A stretch of 64,000 bases of DNA, from positions 762,001 through 826,000 of the forward strand of contig NZ_QYCZ01000001.1 of the NCBI RefSeq assembly GCF_003614945.1. Reading direction: 5' to 3'. The DNA comes from Bergeyella cardium (GTDB lineage Bacteria > Bacteroidota > Bacteroidia > Flavobacteriales > Weeksellaceae). This document shows, one piece after another, positions 16,133 through 25,095 of this stretch; position 1 is the stretch's first letter, and every line of letters starts with the position of its first letter. The position numbers were made by a program, and so were the translations under genes. Under the pieces are notes generated by a model that was not told the origin of the DNA, did not search any database, and worked only from the letters and a program-made list of their open reading frames with translations.

Positions 16133-17454
16133 TGCTTCCTTCTGCTATTAAGCTCGGTTATTACTTCGTGGTGGGAGACGGTTTTGTCTTTAAAATATTC
16201 TATGAAGTATTTTTTTTCTTCTTCGGTAGCGTTGAACTGGTTCAGGATATTGAGCAAGTGCATTTTCATATGTCCTTTTTGTATTCCTGTGGTTACTAAT
16301 GACCTTAGTGCGGCAAAATTTTGTGCAAGTCCAGAAACGGCAAGTATGCTCATCAGTTCTTGTGCAGAGGGCTTGCCGAGGAGTGCAAGGGAGAATTTTA
16401 CGAGAGGGTGAAGATTGGTCAGCCCGCCCACTATTCCTATGGAAATTGGTAGGTCTATCCAGAATTTAAATATGCCACCATCTGTACTGCAATGCGTAAG
16501 GGAGGAGTATTTTCCATCTTTGGAGGCATAGGTATGGGCGCAGGCTTCCGTTGCTCGGAAATCATTTCCCGTTGCGATAACTACTGCATCTACCCCATTC
16601 ATAATTCCTTTATTGTGAGTTGTTGCTCGGTAGGGTTCTATTTCGGCAATGGTTACCGCTTGTTTAAACTTCCATGCAAATTCTTCTGGTGAGATTCCAG
16701 AGTCGTCTTTCAGGTCTTCAATTTTACAGGAAACCTCTGCTCGCACGATGCAGTTGGGCGTATAGTTGGAGAGGATATTCATCACTACCTGCAATGAGTT
16801 TTTCTCGTCATCATTAAAGTTTTCATCGTTTAGGACTTCCTCTTTTAATGTCCTCCCGAACTGCTCTAAGCAGGAGTTGATAAAATTAGCACCCATAGAG
16901 TCCTTAGTATCAAAGCTCGCTTTCAGCTGGTAATAATTATTAAGCTCTGCAGTCTTGTCAATAAGCTGAATATCCAGAATGCCACCACCTCTCTTCCTCA
17001 TATTTGTGGTAATGTTTTCCGTTGCTTCAAAGAGTTTCTGTTTCAGTTTAAAATTGAAAAAATGAAGCACTTTTACAGGTTCTGCATTAAGGATAAAGTG
17101 GGTATGCCCCAGCTTTTCTGTATTGATAATAGTCGTTTTAAACCCTCCTTTGTCTAACCAGAATTTTGCAGATTTTGCAGCTGCAGCTACTACGGAACTT
17201 TCTTCCACCACCATTGGTAGAGCGAGGAGTTTTCCATCTATAAGGAAGTTTGGAGCTATGCCGTAGGGCATATAGAAGTTAGAAATGGTGTTTTCGGAGA
17301 ATTCTTCGTGTAGTTTTTGCAGAGGCTCGTCATCATTCCAGTATTGTTTCAGAATTTTCTCATATTCTGTATTTCCATTGAGATATTCGCTTGTGAGCCA
17401 GTTTATTTTTCCTTGTTTATCCAGCTTGGAAAAGCCTTCTATGGGTTTTATCAT
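16129..17454 (-). CDS. mvaA: class II hydroxymethylglutaryl-CoA reductase
   Basis: The enzyme interconverts HMG-CoA and mevalonate, the committed step of the mevalonate route. The 441 residues fit bacterial class II enzymes: ENTISNFYMPYGIAPNF (54-70), catalytic Glu in VVEESSVVAAA (82-92), THNKGIMNGVDAV with the active Lys, ATGNDFRA with the active Asp, and a C-terminal QKGHMKMH with the catalytic His. It suggests isoprenoid synthesis by mevalonate rather than the MEP route. No other mevalonate gene is in the window, but a polyprenyl synthase is. Confidence 0.94.
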   Translation of the reverse strand: MIKPIEGFSKLDKQGKINWLTSEYLNGNTEYEKILKQYWNDDEPLQKLHEEFSENTISNFYMPYGIAPNFLIDGKLLALPMVVEESSVVAAAAKSAKFWLDKGGFKTTIINTEKLGHTHFILNAEPVKVLHFFNFKLKQKLFEATENITTNMRKRGGGILDIQLIDKTAELNNYYQLKASFDTKDSMGANFINSCLEQFGRTLKEEVLNDENFNDDEKNSLQVVMNILSNYTPNCIVRAEVSCKIEDLKDDSGISPEEFAWKFKQAVTIAEIEPYRATTHNKGIMNGVDAVVIATGNDFRATEACAHTYASKDGKYSSLTHCSTDGGIFKFWIDLPISIGIVGGLTNLHPLVKFSLALLGKPSAQELMSILAVSGLAQNFAALRSLVTTGIQKGHMKMHLLNILNQFNATEEEKKYFIEYFKDKTVSHHEVITELNSRRKQ

Positions 17455-17522
17455 TACTGTATTTGTTGTTTAGGGCGGTAAATATAAGGAGTTTTTTTGT
17501 TTAGCGAGTGGATATTATTATC

Positions 17523-17530
17523 TACATTTG
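17523..17530 (+). promoter_or_regulatory. -7 box of the methyltransferase gene
   Basis: TACATTTG, 20 bases before the ATG at 17551. Confidence 0.55.
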
Positions 17531-17550
17531 CTGTCTAAATTAAAATAATT

Positions 17551-18336
17551 ATGAATAGAGAAAGCACTTTAAATGAAAAGCAGGGGCACTGGATTCTTGC
17601 TAAGCTTGGTAAGAAAGTGCTTCGCCCTGGAGGTAGGGAGCTCACAGAGACTCTTATCCGAAAAATGAATATTCAGCCTTCAGATGATGTTGTGGAGTTT
17701 GCTCCTGGGTTGGGCTTTACAGCAAATATTACCTGTTCGCATCAGCCCAATTCTTATACTGGGGTAGATATTAATGAAGAAGCAGCAAAGCTCGCTCGAA
17801 AGAGTATAAAGTATAGCAAAGCTAAAGTTATTATTTCCGATGTATCACAGACTACTTTGCTTAGTGGTTGTGCTACCAAGGTCTATGGTGAAGCAATGCT
17901 CACGATGCAAACTTTGGAGAATAAAAAGGCAATTATAAAAGAAGCCTTCCGCCTTTTGAAGCCTGGTGGATATTATGGAATACACGAGCTCGGTATACGA
18001 CCAGATGAGGTAGATGAAAGCGTAAAAGAAGAGATTTTTAAGGGATTAAGTTCTAATATCAGGGTACACGCCAGACCTATGACTACTGCCGAGTGGGTAG
18101 AGCTCCTTACCGAGCAGGGCTTTAGTATTGTGAGTATAGACCACAACCCTATGCACCTCTTAGAAGGTAAGCGAGTACTTCAAGATGAAGGCTTTTGGCG
18201 CACAATGAAATTTTTGTTTAATCTTCTCAGATTTCCAGATTTAAGGAAAAGAGTCCTCAATATGCGTTCTGTATTCAGAGAATATGATAACCACCTTGAC
18301 GCCGTAGCGATAGTTGCACAGAAACCCTTAACATAA
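17551..18336 (+). CDS. class I SAM-dependent methyltransferase
   Basis: The 261-residue protein has the SAM-binding motif VVEFAPGLGFTANI (about 47-60), an acidic strand end (GVDINEEA) and a post-motif EAFRLLKPGGYYGIHELG (about 131-148). A Met/Leu-rich C-terminal part follows. It resembles small-molecule or lipid methyltransferases rather than RNA enzymes; the substrate is unknown. It is followed ten bases later by a crotonase gene and probably shares its transcript. Confidence 0.85.
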   Translation: MNRESTLNEKQGHWILAKLGKKVLRPGGRELTETLIRKMNIQPSDDVVEFAPGLGFTANITCSHQPNSYTGVDINEEAAKLARKSIKYSKAKVIISDVSQTTLLSGCATKVYGEAMLTMQTLENKKAIIKEAFRLLKPGGYYGIHELGIRPDEVDESVKEEIFKGLSSNIRVHARPMTTAEWVELLTEQGFSIVSIDHNPMHLLEGKRVLQDEGFWRTMKFLFNLLRFPDLRKRVLNMRSVFREYDNHLDAVAIVAQKPLT

Positions 18337-18346
18337 GACAATACTA

Positions 18347-19129
18347 ATGATAGACACAGCATTTGTAACCTCAAATATACAAGACGGAATAGCCGAAATC
18401 ACTTTCGGAACACCCAAATCAAACGCTCTACCACTTCACATTATGGAAGAGCTTGCAAGTACACTGCTATCGGTAGGAGAGCAGGATGAGGTAAAAGCAA
18501 TCCTCCTGAAATCCTATGGTGAAAAAGCCTTTTGTGCGGGTGCCAGTTTTGATGAACTTCTTGCTGTAGAAAACCTTGATTCTGCAAAGCGATTTTTTTC
18601 GGGTTTTGCTAAAGTTCTCAGTGCGATGAAGAACTGTACCAAACCTATAGTAGTAAGGGTGCAGGGTAAGGTAACAGGTGGGGGAGTGGGCATAGTCTGC
18701 GCTGCCGATTATTGTCTCGCTACCGAAGATGCTGCCCTTGCCCTTACCGAGCTCAATATCGGCATAGGACCTTTTGTTATTTCGCCTGTTGTAGAGCGGA
18801 AGATAGGTATATCGGAGATGACTGCTATGAGCCTTGATGCCGAGTTTCGTACGCCTCATTGGGCAGTGCAAAATCATATTTATCAGCATATTTTCCCATC
18901 TGTACAGGTGTTGGATGAGTATCTTCATCGGTTTATGAAAAAACTTGCTCAAAAAAGTACAAAAGCCCTTTGTGAGATAAAAAAGCTCTCTTGGAAAGGT
19001 ACTGAGTATATGGATGAACTGATGATTTCCCGTGCTTTAATCAGTGCTGAACTCCTCCTCAAGCCCGAAGCCCGAAAGTCCATTCTCTCAGTGCGAGAAA
19101 AGCTCCGAGAAAAGCAGGGGAGAGAATAA
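18347..19129 (+). CDS. enoyl-CoA hydratase/isomerase family protein
   Basis: The 260-residue crotonase-fold protein has the oxyanion-hole segments AFCAGASFDEL (about 62-72) and VTGGGVGIVCAADY (about 106-119), then LTELNIGIGPFVISP. The usual catalytic Glu is plausible in TELNIG. Such enzymes hydrate or isomerise CoA thioesters in fatty-acid or aromatic catabolism. The precise substrate is not evident. It follows the methyltransferase gene with a ten-base gap. Confidence 0.88.
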   Translation: MIDTAFVTSNIQDGIAEITFGTPKSNALPLHIMEELASTLLSVGEQDEVKAILLKSYGEKAFCAGASFDELLAVENLDSAKRFFSGFAKVLSAMKNCTKPIVVRVQGKVTGGGVGIVCAADYCLATEDAALALTELNIGIGPFVISPVVERKIGISEMTAMSLDAEFRTPHWAVQNHIYQHIFPSVQVLDEYLHRFMKKLAQKSTKALCEIKKLSWKGTEYMDELMISRALISAELLLKPEARKSILSVREKLREKQGRE

Positions 19130-19186
19130 AGCACCGATGAGGTTTAATACTCATCTTTATCTTTTAAGTATTCGTAATGATTAAAT

Positions 19187-19232
19187 CATCTGCTCCAATG
19201 GAAAGAAGATTCTATTGGAGCAGATTTTTTAT
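19187..19232 (+). terminator. terminator of the crotonase gene
   Basis: TCTGCTCCAAT/ATTGGAGCAGA is followed by TTTTTTA. Confidence 0.88.
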
Positions 19233-19310
19233 GCTATAATTTGATGTTTATCTCGCTTTATCAGACTTGTAATCTCCCTATAAAGATTTGCCTAAAAACA
19301 CTAGATATTG

Positions 19311-19318
19311 TACTTTTG
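19311..19318 (+). promoter_or_regulatory. -7 box of valS
   Basis: TACTTTTG lies about 130 bases before the valS ATG, implying a long AT-rich leader (about 19323-19446) in which I see no clear T-box or riboswitch. Confidence 0.5.
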
Positions 19319-19446
19319 CTCAGCAATTTTGTGATAAAATTTAGGGAATATTATTTAAAATTAAAGTTTGTTCATAAATCTTTATTTATTATTCCTTTAT
19401 TGATGACAGACTATTAAATATTAATTTAAGAATAACATATTATACA

Positions 19447-22059
19447 ATGATTTCAGATAAATATAATCCTCAGGAAACAGAGCAGAAATGGTACAATTAC
19501 TGGTTAGAAAACAAATACTTCCACTCTGAGCCAGATAGCCGACCGCCTTACACCATCGTGATTCCCCCGCCGAATGTTACGGGGATTCTTCATATGGGGC
19601 ATATGCTCAATAATACGATACAGGATGTACTCGTAAGAAGGGCAAGGATGAAAGGCTTTAATGCCTGCTGGGTACCAGGTACCGACCACGCTTCCATTGC
19701 TACCGAAGCTAAGGTCGTTGCTAAACTCAAATCTGAGGGGATTAATAAATCTGATATTTCCCGCGAAGAATTCCTAAAGCACGCTTGGGATTGGACGAAT
19801 CAATACGGAGGAACTATCCTCGAGCAACTCAAAAAGCTCGGTTGCTCCTGCGACTGGGACAGAACTCGCTTTACCCTCGAAGATAAACTCTCCCAACAGG
19901 TGATAAAATCCTTTGTGGATTTGTATAACAAGGGACTTATCTACAGAGGATACAGGATGGTGAACTGGGATCCAGAGGCGAAAACCAATATCTCTGATGA
20001 AGAGGTTATATTCAAAGAACAAAACGGAAAACTCTACTACCTGAAATACAAAATAGAAGGTTCGGAGGACTTCCTCACTGTGGCAACGACCCGTCCAGAG
20101 ACCATTTTTGGAGATGTGGCGGTTTGTATTAATCCAAATGATGAGCGATATGCTCACCTGAGGGGCAAAAAGGTCATCGTGCCTATCGTTAATCGAGCGA
20201 TTCCGATTATAGAGGACGATTATGTGGATATTGAGTTTGGTACGGGAGCGCTCAAAATCACGCCTGCCCACGATACCAATGACTATGAAATCGGTATCCG
20301 CCATAGCCTTCCGATGATTGATGCTTTGGATGATGATGCCAATCTCAATGAGCACGGGCTTCATTATGCAGGGAAAAATCGCTTTGAGGTAAGGAAGCTC
20401 ATCTCAAAAGAATTGGAAGAAAAAGACCTCCTCTTAAAAGCGGAGGATTATGTAAATAAAGTGGGAACTTCAGAGCGAACGGGTGCCGTTATCGAGCCAA
20501 AAATCTCTCAGCAGTGGTTCCTCAAAATGTCAGAAATCGCCAAGCCAGCACTTGATGTTGTGATGAATGATGAAATAAAATTCCACCCAGAGAAGTTTAA
20601 AAACACCTATAAACACTGGATGGAGAACATTCGCGATTGGAATATCTCCCGCCAGCTCTGGTGGGGACAGAGAATCCCTGCGTACTACTACGGTGATGGT
20701 GAGAATGATTTCGTAGTGGCAGAAAATAGCGAAGAAGCCTTAGCTTTAGCGAGAGAAAGGGCGAATAATCCTCAACTTACCGCAGAAAATCTGAAACAAG
20801 ATGAGGATGCACTCGATACTTGGTTCTCCTCTTGGCTTTGGCCGATGTCTGTATTTGATGGACTTCTTGCCCCAGAAAATAAGGATATTAACTACTATTA
20901 CCCTACGGCAGATTTGGTTACAGGACCAGATATTATTTTCTTCTGGGTGGCTCGTATGATTATGGCGGGGCTGGAGTGGAAAGGCGAAGTTCCGTTTAAG
21001 AATGTGTATTTTACGGGAATTGTAAGAGATAAGCAGAGACGAAAAATGTCTAAATCTCTCGGGAACTCCCCAGACCCTCTCGAATTGATAGAAAAATACG
21101 GTGCCGATAGCGTTCGTGTAGGGATTTTGTTGAGCTCTGCAGCGGGGAATGATCTCCTTTTTGATGAAGACTTAATGCTTCAAGGGAGGAATTTTGCCAC
21201 CAAGATTTGGAATGCCTTCCGACTTACACAAGGCTGGAGTAAGGAGAATAAACCCTCTTCCGATGCTGAGCAGCAGACGATTGCTTGGTTTGAAAATCAG
21301 ATGAATAAAACCATCAGCGAAATCAATGACCAGTTTGAGAAATTCCGAATTTCAGATGCGCTGCATTTGCTTTACAAATTGATTTGGGACGACTTCTGTT
21401 CGTGGTATTTGGAAGCGGTGAAACCCAATTTTGGGGAAAGTATTTCTCAGGAGGTTTATAACCAAACTATCAGGTTCTTTGAGGAACTGATGAGACTTCT
21501 TCATCCATTTATGCCGTTCCTTACGGAGGAGCTTTATCAGCATATCGCGGAGCGAAACACATCAGAAGCGCTGGTTATCGCCCAGCAGAAAAATGCAGAA
21601 AGCTTTGATGAAAACATCATCTCTGCGTTTGATACAGCGAAAGAAATCATCTCTGGAGTGAGAAATTACCGCCAGAGCAAAGGAATTTCGCCAAGGGAAG
21701 AAGTGGAATTATTCACCAGCGAAAGCTCTTTTGCGAATGAAAATGTAATCAGAAAACTGGCAAACATCTCTGAAATTCATTATTCCGAGAAAACGGATAA
21801 GCCGAGCTTTACTTTCCTAGTGGGAGCGGTGGAAATCTCTGTTCCGCTGAGCGAAAACTTAGATTTAGGCGAAGAAAAAAAGAAAACCGAGGAAGAATTG
21901 GCTTACCTGAAAGGCTTTTTGGTTTCGGTGGAGAAAAAACTCAGCAATGAAAAATTCGTAGCCAATGCAAAGCCCGAAATCGTAGAAAACGAACGCAAAA
22001 AACAAAAAGATACCCTCGAAAAAATCACAATCTTGGAGGAGAAGTTGAAGGGATTTTAA
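19447..22059 (+). CDS. valS: valyl-tRNA synthetase
   Basis: This class I synthetase charges tRNA-Val. The 870 residues contain PPPNVTGILHMGHMLN (the HIGH motif), the CP1 editing domain with TTRPETIFGDVAV, and RRKMSKSLGNSPDP (the KMSKS loop). DVVTGPDII-like LVTGPDIIFFWVARM, an anticodon-binding domain and a C-terminal coiled coil (about 805-870) follow. Length agrees with bacterial ValRS. Confidence 0.97.
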   Translation: MISDKYNPQETEQKWYNYWLENKYFHSEPDSRPPYTIVIPPPNVTGILHMGHMLNNTIQDVLVRRARMKGFNACWVPGTDHASIATEAKVVAKLKSEGINKSDISREEFLKHAWDWTNQYGGTILEQLKKLGCSCDWDRTRFTLEDKLSQQVIKSFVDLYNKGLIYRGYRMVNWDPEAKTNISDEEVIFKEQNGKLYYLKYKIEGSEDFLTVATTRPETIFGDVAVCINPNDERYAHLRGKKVIVPIVNRAIPIIEDDYVDIEFGTGALKITPAHDTNDYEIGIRHSLPMIDALDDDANLNEHGLHYAGKNRFEVRKLISKELEEKDLLLKAEDYVNKVGTSERTGAVIEPKISQQWFLKMSEIAKPALDVVMNDEIKFHPEKFKNTYKHWMENIRDWNISRQLWWGQRIPAYYYGDGENDFVVAENSEEALALARERANNPQLTAENLKQDEDALDTWFSSWLWPMSVFDGLLAPENKDINYYYPTADLVTGPDIIFFWVARMIMAGLEWKGEVPFKNVYFTGIVRDKQRRKMSKSLGNSPDPLELIEKYGADSVRVGILLSSAAGNDLLFDEDLMLQGRNFATKIWNAFRLTQGWSKENKPSSDAEQQTIAWFENQMNKTISEINDQFEKFRISDALHLLYKLIWDDFCSWYLEAVKPNFGESISQEVYNQTIRFFEELMRLLHPFMPFLTEELYQHIAERNTSEALVIAQQKNAESFDENIISAFDTAKEIISGVRNYRQSKGISPREEVELFTSESSFANENVIRKLANISEIHYSEKTDKPSFTFLVGAVEISVPLSENLDLGEEKKKTEEELAYLKGFLVSVEKKLSNEKFVANAKPEIVENERKKQKDTLEKITILEEKLKGF

Positions 22060-22070
22060 ATATAAAAGAC

Positions 22071-22078
22071 TAATATTG
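22071..22078 (+). promoter_or_regulatory. possible -7 box of the ATPase/nuclease-like pair
   Basis: TAATATTG differs from TAnnTTTG by one base. It lies just after the valS stop and 31 bases before the ATPase start. Confidence 0.35.
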
Positions 22079-22109
22079 CAGTTATAATTTTTTAAATAAT
22101 AAGAAAATT

Positions 22110-23363
22110 ATGAGAAGTTTAACTATAAAAAATATAGGTCCTATAAAATATATTCATTTTAAGATAAAAAAAGTAAATATATTTATGGGAAAGCAAAGTA
22201 GTGGTAAAAGTACTATTGCTAAACTTTTGAGTTTTTGTAGCTGGATAGAGAAAGATGTTTCTTTTCACCAGTCTTTTAAAAAGTATGCAGATGATTCTGG
22301 AGACTTATCTCCAAAATTTATAACAATAATTGAAAACTTTCATAAAATGGAGGGTTATTTTAAAGAAAATAGCGAAATTCATTATAAGGGAGATGCAATA
22401 AGTATTATTTATAAAGGAAAAAAAGGAACTTTAAAATGGTTAGAAAAGGGGCGTTATAAATATAAGAGGCCTAAAATATCCTATATCCCTTCTGAGAGAA
22501 GTGTAATTATATTACCAGAAATGGAGAAACTGGATCTTCCCAATAATTATTTGAGAAGTTATCTATATGATTGGCTTGATACAAGAAAAAGCTATACTCC
22601 TAATAATAAATTTTCTTTATTAGATACTAATATTAAATATTATTTTTTAGAGGAAGAAAGAGAAAATCGTATTGAGGGTAAAAACTACAGTATACAACTA
22701 TCACAATCTTCAAGTGGTATGCAATCTTTAACCCCATTGCTTACAATGGTAGATAATTTAATCTCTAATTTATATACTAATGAAGTAGATTATTCATATG
22801 AATTTAGAAATATAAGGAGTATGGTTAGTAGATCACTTATGGCAAAGTTTGTAATTAATCCTATTCTGAAAACTGATATTGATGAAAATGATGAAAAGTA
22901 TAGTAATTATTTAGAGGAGGCTCTGAATAAAAAAAATGATAAATTGATTAGAAAGTATAGTCAAATAATGGAAAACTTATTTGAATACCATCGCACCAAT
23001 CTAATTATAGAAGAGCCTGAGCAAAACCTCTTCCCAGCAACACAAAAGAAATTAGCATATAAACTATTAGAGTATATTAATAACAGTGAATATGATCATA
23101 CTCTTATGCTTACTACTCATAGCCCATATATCTTGTATGCTATTAATAACTGTATTCTTACTTATTTGGTAAGAGACAAGGCAGAAGAAGAATTATCTAA
23201 TATAAAATCAGCTATATCCCCTGATGATATTAATTTGTTTGAAATAGAACAAGGAATAAAGAAAGACATAAAAAAGGACAATGGACTGATAGGAGATAAT
23301 TATTTTGATAAAATAATGAAGGAAGTAATGGATGATTTTTACCAATCTCTAAATTATCTTTAG
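22110..23363 (+). CDS. OLD/AAA_15-like ATPase
   Basis: The 417-residue protein starts with the SMC/OLD-type strand RSLTIKNIGPIKYIHF. Walker A is GKQSSGKST (27-35), a signature-like LSQSSSGMQSL lies mid-protein, Walker B is LIIEEPEQNLFP (about 297-308) and the switch segment is TTHSPYILYAINN (about 332). This layout is that of ABC-class ATPases found in OLD nucleases and several antiphage systems. No TOPRIM domain is fused. It is clearly AT-rich compared with valS. Its stop is three bases from the start of the next gene, so the two form an operon. Confidence 0.88.
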   Translation: MRSLTIKNIGPIKYIHFKIKKVNIFMGKQSSGKSTIAKLLSFCSWIEKDVSFHQSFKKYADDSGDLSPKFITIIENFHKMEGYFKENSEIHYKGDAISIIYKGKKGTLKWLEKGRYKYKRPKISYIPSERSVIILPEMEKLDLPNNYLRSYLYDWLDTRKSYTPNNKFSLLDTNIKYYFLEEERENRIEGKNYSIQLSQSSSGMQSLTPLLTMVDNLISNLYTNEVDYSYEFRNIRSMVSRSLMAKFVINPILKTDIDENDEKYSNYLEEALNKKNDKLIRKYSQIMENLFEYHRTNLIIEEPEQNLFPATQKKLAYKLLEYINNSEYDHTLMLTTHSPYILYAINNCILTYLVRDKAEEELSNIKSAISPDDINLFEIEQGIKKDIKKDNGLIGDNYFDKIMKEVMDDFYQSLNYL

Positions 23364-23366
23364 GCT

Positions 23367-23966
23367 ATGATTAAAGCTAATATACAACAACACTTTTCTC
23401 ATCATAAAATCGAGTCTTTTGTAGGAGATGTTTTTATTGTAGATTATACAAATCAAGATAAATATAAAAAAATACCTAATAGTAGAGGAACTAATCTATT
23501 GACCAAAGCACCTGTGGATGAAAAATATTTGCAAATACAAAATCCAAATAACCTTGGTATAGTAGGAGTGATTTTTGATAATAAAAGTTTTATAGATGAT
23601 AGTACAGGGAATACTAAATCCCAGTGTGAGACTTGTTTATTCCCAAATAAAAGTAACTCAAAAAGCTGGATATTATTTGCAGAATTAAAATATGGAGCTA
23701 ATGAAAAGAATAATCCTGATGATTTTCAAAAAGCAAAAGAACAACTTGAAGCAACAAGAAGCTATTATTTTGATAAACGAGTTTTTACTAAAACTAATAC
23801 ATGCTACTTTGTAATATCTTTACCTAAACAGGAAGAGCCTTTTCCTAATTTTAGATTGACACAAGATGAATTAATTGATCTTAAATCGGATTATAATATT
23901 GTGTTAAGAGCTACTAATTTTATTAAAGTTATTAATGATACACAATTATTTCTAGGGAAAAATTAA
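23367..23966 (+). CDS. ATPase partner with a possible PD-(D/E)XK core
   Basis: The 199-residue protein has no firm family match. Residues 87-130 read QCETCLF...SKSWILFAELKYG...FQKAKEQLEAT. This resembles the nuclease layout C(D/E)xxL-x(n)-FxELK-x(n)-KAxxQLxxT, with Glu88, Glu106, Lys108 and Gln126 as candidate catalytic residues. The usual first Asp would be Glu88, a weakness of the reading. It is AT-rich like the ATPase gene and directly follows it. If correct, ATPase plus nuclease would be a two-gene defence-like module. This is inference from motif shape. Confidence 0.6.
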   Translation: MIKANIQQHFSHHKIESFVGDVFIVDYTNQDKYKKIPNSRGTNLLTKAPVDEKYLQIQNPNNLGIVGVIFDNKSFIDDSTGNTKSQCETCLFPNKSNSKSWILFAELKYGANEKNNPDDFQKAKEQLEATRSYYFDKRVFTKTNTCYFVISLPKQEEPFPNFRLTQDELIDLKSDYNIVLRATNFIKVINDTQLFLGKN

Positions 23967-24061
23967 ACTCCCAAAATCTCTGTAGAAAAAATTTCCTTAG
24001 TTTTGAAAAATAAAATTAAAACCAATAACTATTTAGTGAATGAAAAATAAAAAATTTCCAT

Positions 24062-24271
24062 CTACTAATTAGTTAAAAGGAGAAAATGAACAAAAACGGG
24101 CTTCCACTAATTAGTGAAAGGCAGAAAATGAACAAAAACGGGCTTTCACTAATTAGTTAAAAGGAGAAAATAAACAAAAATGGGCTTTCACTAATTAGTG
24201 AAAGGGAGAAAATGAACAAAAATGAGCTTCCACTAATTAGTTAAAAGGAGAAAATAAACAAAAGCAGCCAA
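24062..24271 (+). repeat. five 42-bp tandem repeats with ACTAATTAGT palindromes
   Basis: Units start at 24062, 24104, 24146, 24188 and 24230 (the last one incomplete). Each contains ACTAATTAGT, a perfect 10-base palindrome, followed by an AAAGG-GAAAATxAACAAAAA A-tract region and a short GGGCTT. In unit 4 the palindrome extends to 20 bases. The 42-base period equals four turns of B-DNA, so all palindromes face the same side. No spacers are present. Very short frames inside the units look incidental. Confidence 0.9.
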
Positions 24272-24303
24272 TAACTAAAATATAATTTTAAAATTACATA
24301 CAA

Positions 24304-25017
24304 ATGAAAAAGTTACTTACAACAGCCAGAATCACCGAAGTTGGTGATACAGCCCACAGATTAGTAAGCCTCTACAAAAGCACTGCAACGCTTAAAGATG
24401 AGGCATTTTTGAAACCTCTATTCGTAGAGATGGAGGAAAAAGCCAACACCCTAACCGAAGCCGTGAAAAGAGATGCCGTTATTTCCCAATTGGAGAACGC
24501 AGACGCCAAGAGAGATGGCGCAATCCGAGTGCTGGACAGGTTATTAAAAGGCTACAAAACCATTCCTTTGGATACCCTAAAAGCCTATGGAGTACAGCTC
24601 TCAGCGGTCTTTAAAAAATATGGAGTGAAGATGGTGGGCGAGAACTATTCTTCCCAATCCAACCTTGTAGATTCCTTGCTCAAAGACCTTTCAGCAAGTG
24701 ATTTGGTGGAGGCTGTTGCAGGGTTGCCAGGCGTAGCGGAAGCGATTGCAAACATTAGAACGGCACAGGAAGAATTTACTAAAATCCGTGCTAACTATGA
24801 CAAAGAATTAGCACAGAAAGGGAGTAAAGAGACGGCAACCAGCCTTAGAAAACCACTTTTGGAGCTGATAAATAATAAACTTCTTACTTATCTTGCCGCA
24901 ATGAAAATCGCCAATCCAACCAAGTACAAGGTATTCTCAGAAGATGTAGCAGTCATCATCACCAGTGTAAATGAAACCATCAAAGCAAGAAAGAAAAATA
25001 AGGAAAAAACACCCTAA
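24304..25017 (+). CDS. DUF6261-type helical protein
   Basis: The 237-residue protein is nearly all helical by composition, has no signal peptide and ends in a basic tail KARKKNKEKTP. Its phrases (VGDTAHRLVSLY, AKRDGAIRVLDRLLKGYKTIP) match the Bacteroidota DUF6261 family as I recall it. Function is unknown. The base composition returns to that of core genes, and it is preceded directly by the 42-bp repeat array, which may regulate it. Confidence 0.75.
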   Translation: MKKLLTTARITEVGDTAHRLVSLYKSTATLKDEAFLKPLFVEMEEKANTLTEAVKRDAVISQLENADAKRDGAIRVLDRLLKGYKTIPLDTLKAYGVQLSAVFKKYGVKMVGENYSSQSNLVDSLLKDLSASDLVEAVAGLPGVAEAIANIRTAQEEFTKIRANYDKELAQKGSKETATSLRKPLLELINNKLLTYLAAMKIANPTKYKVFSEDVAVIITSVNETIKARKKNKEKTP

Positions 25018-25033
25018 GTTCACCTAAAATTAT

Positions 25034-25064
25034 AAGGAGAGATAATCTTGTCTCTCCTTTTTCG
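25034..25064 (+). terminator. terminator of the DUF6261 gene
   Basis: AAGGAGAGA/TCTCTCCTT with a TTTTTCG tail. Confidence 0.88.
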
Positions 25065-25095
25065 TTATTTACTCGTAAATAAACACTATTAAAGT

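Noticed and set aside
24062-24271. CRISPR-like array
   Set aside because: The repeats are contiguous with no spacers, are 42 bases long and have no cas genes nearby.
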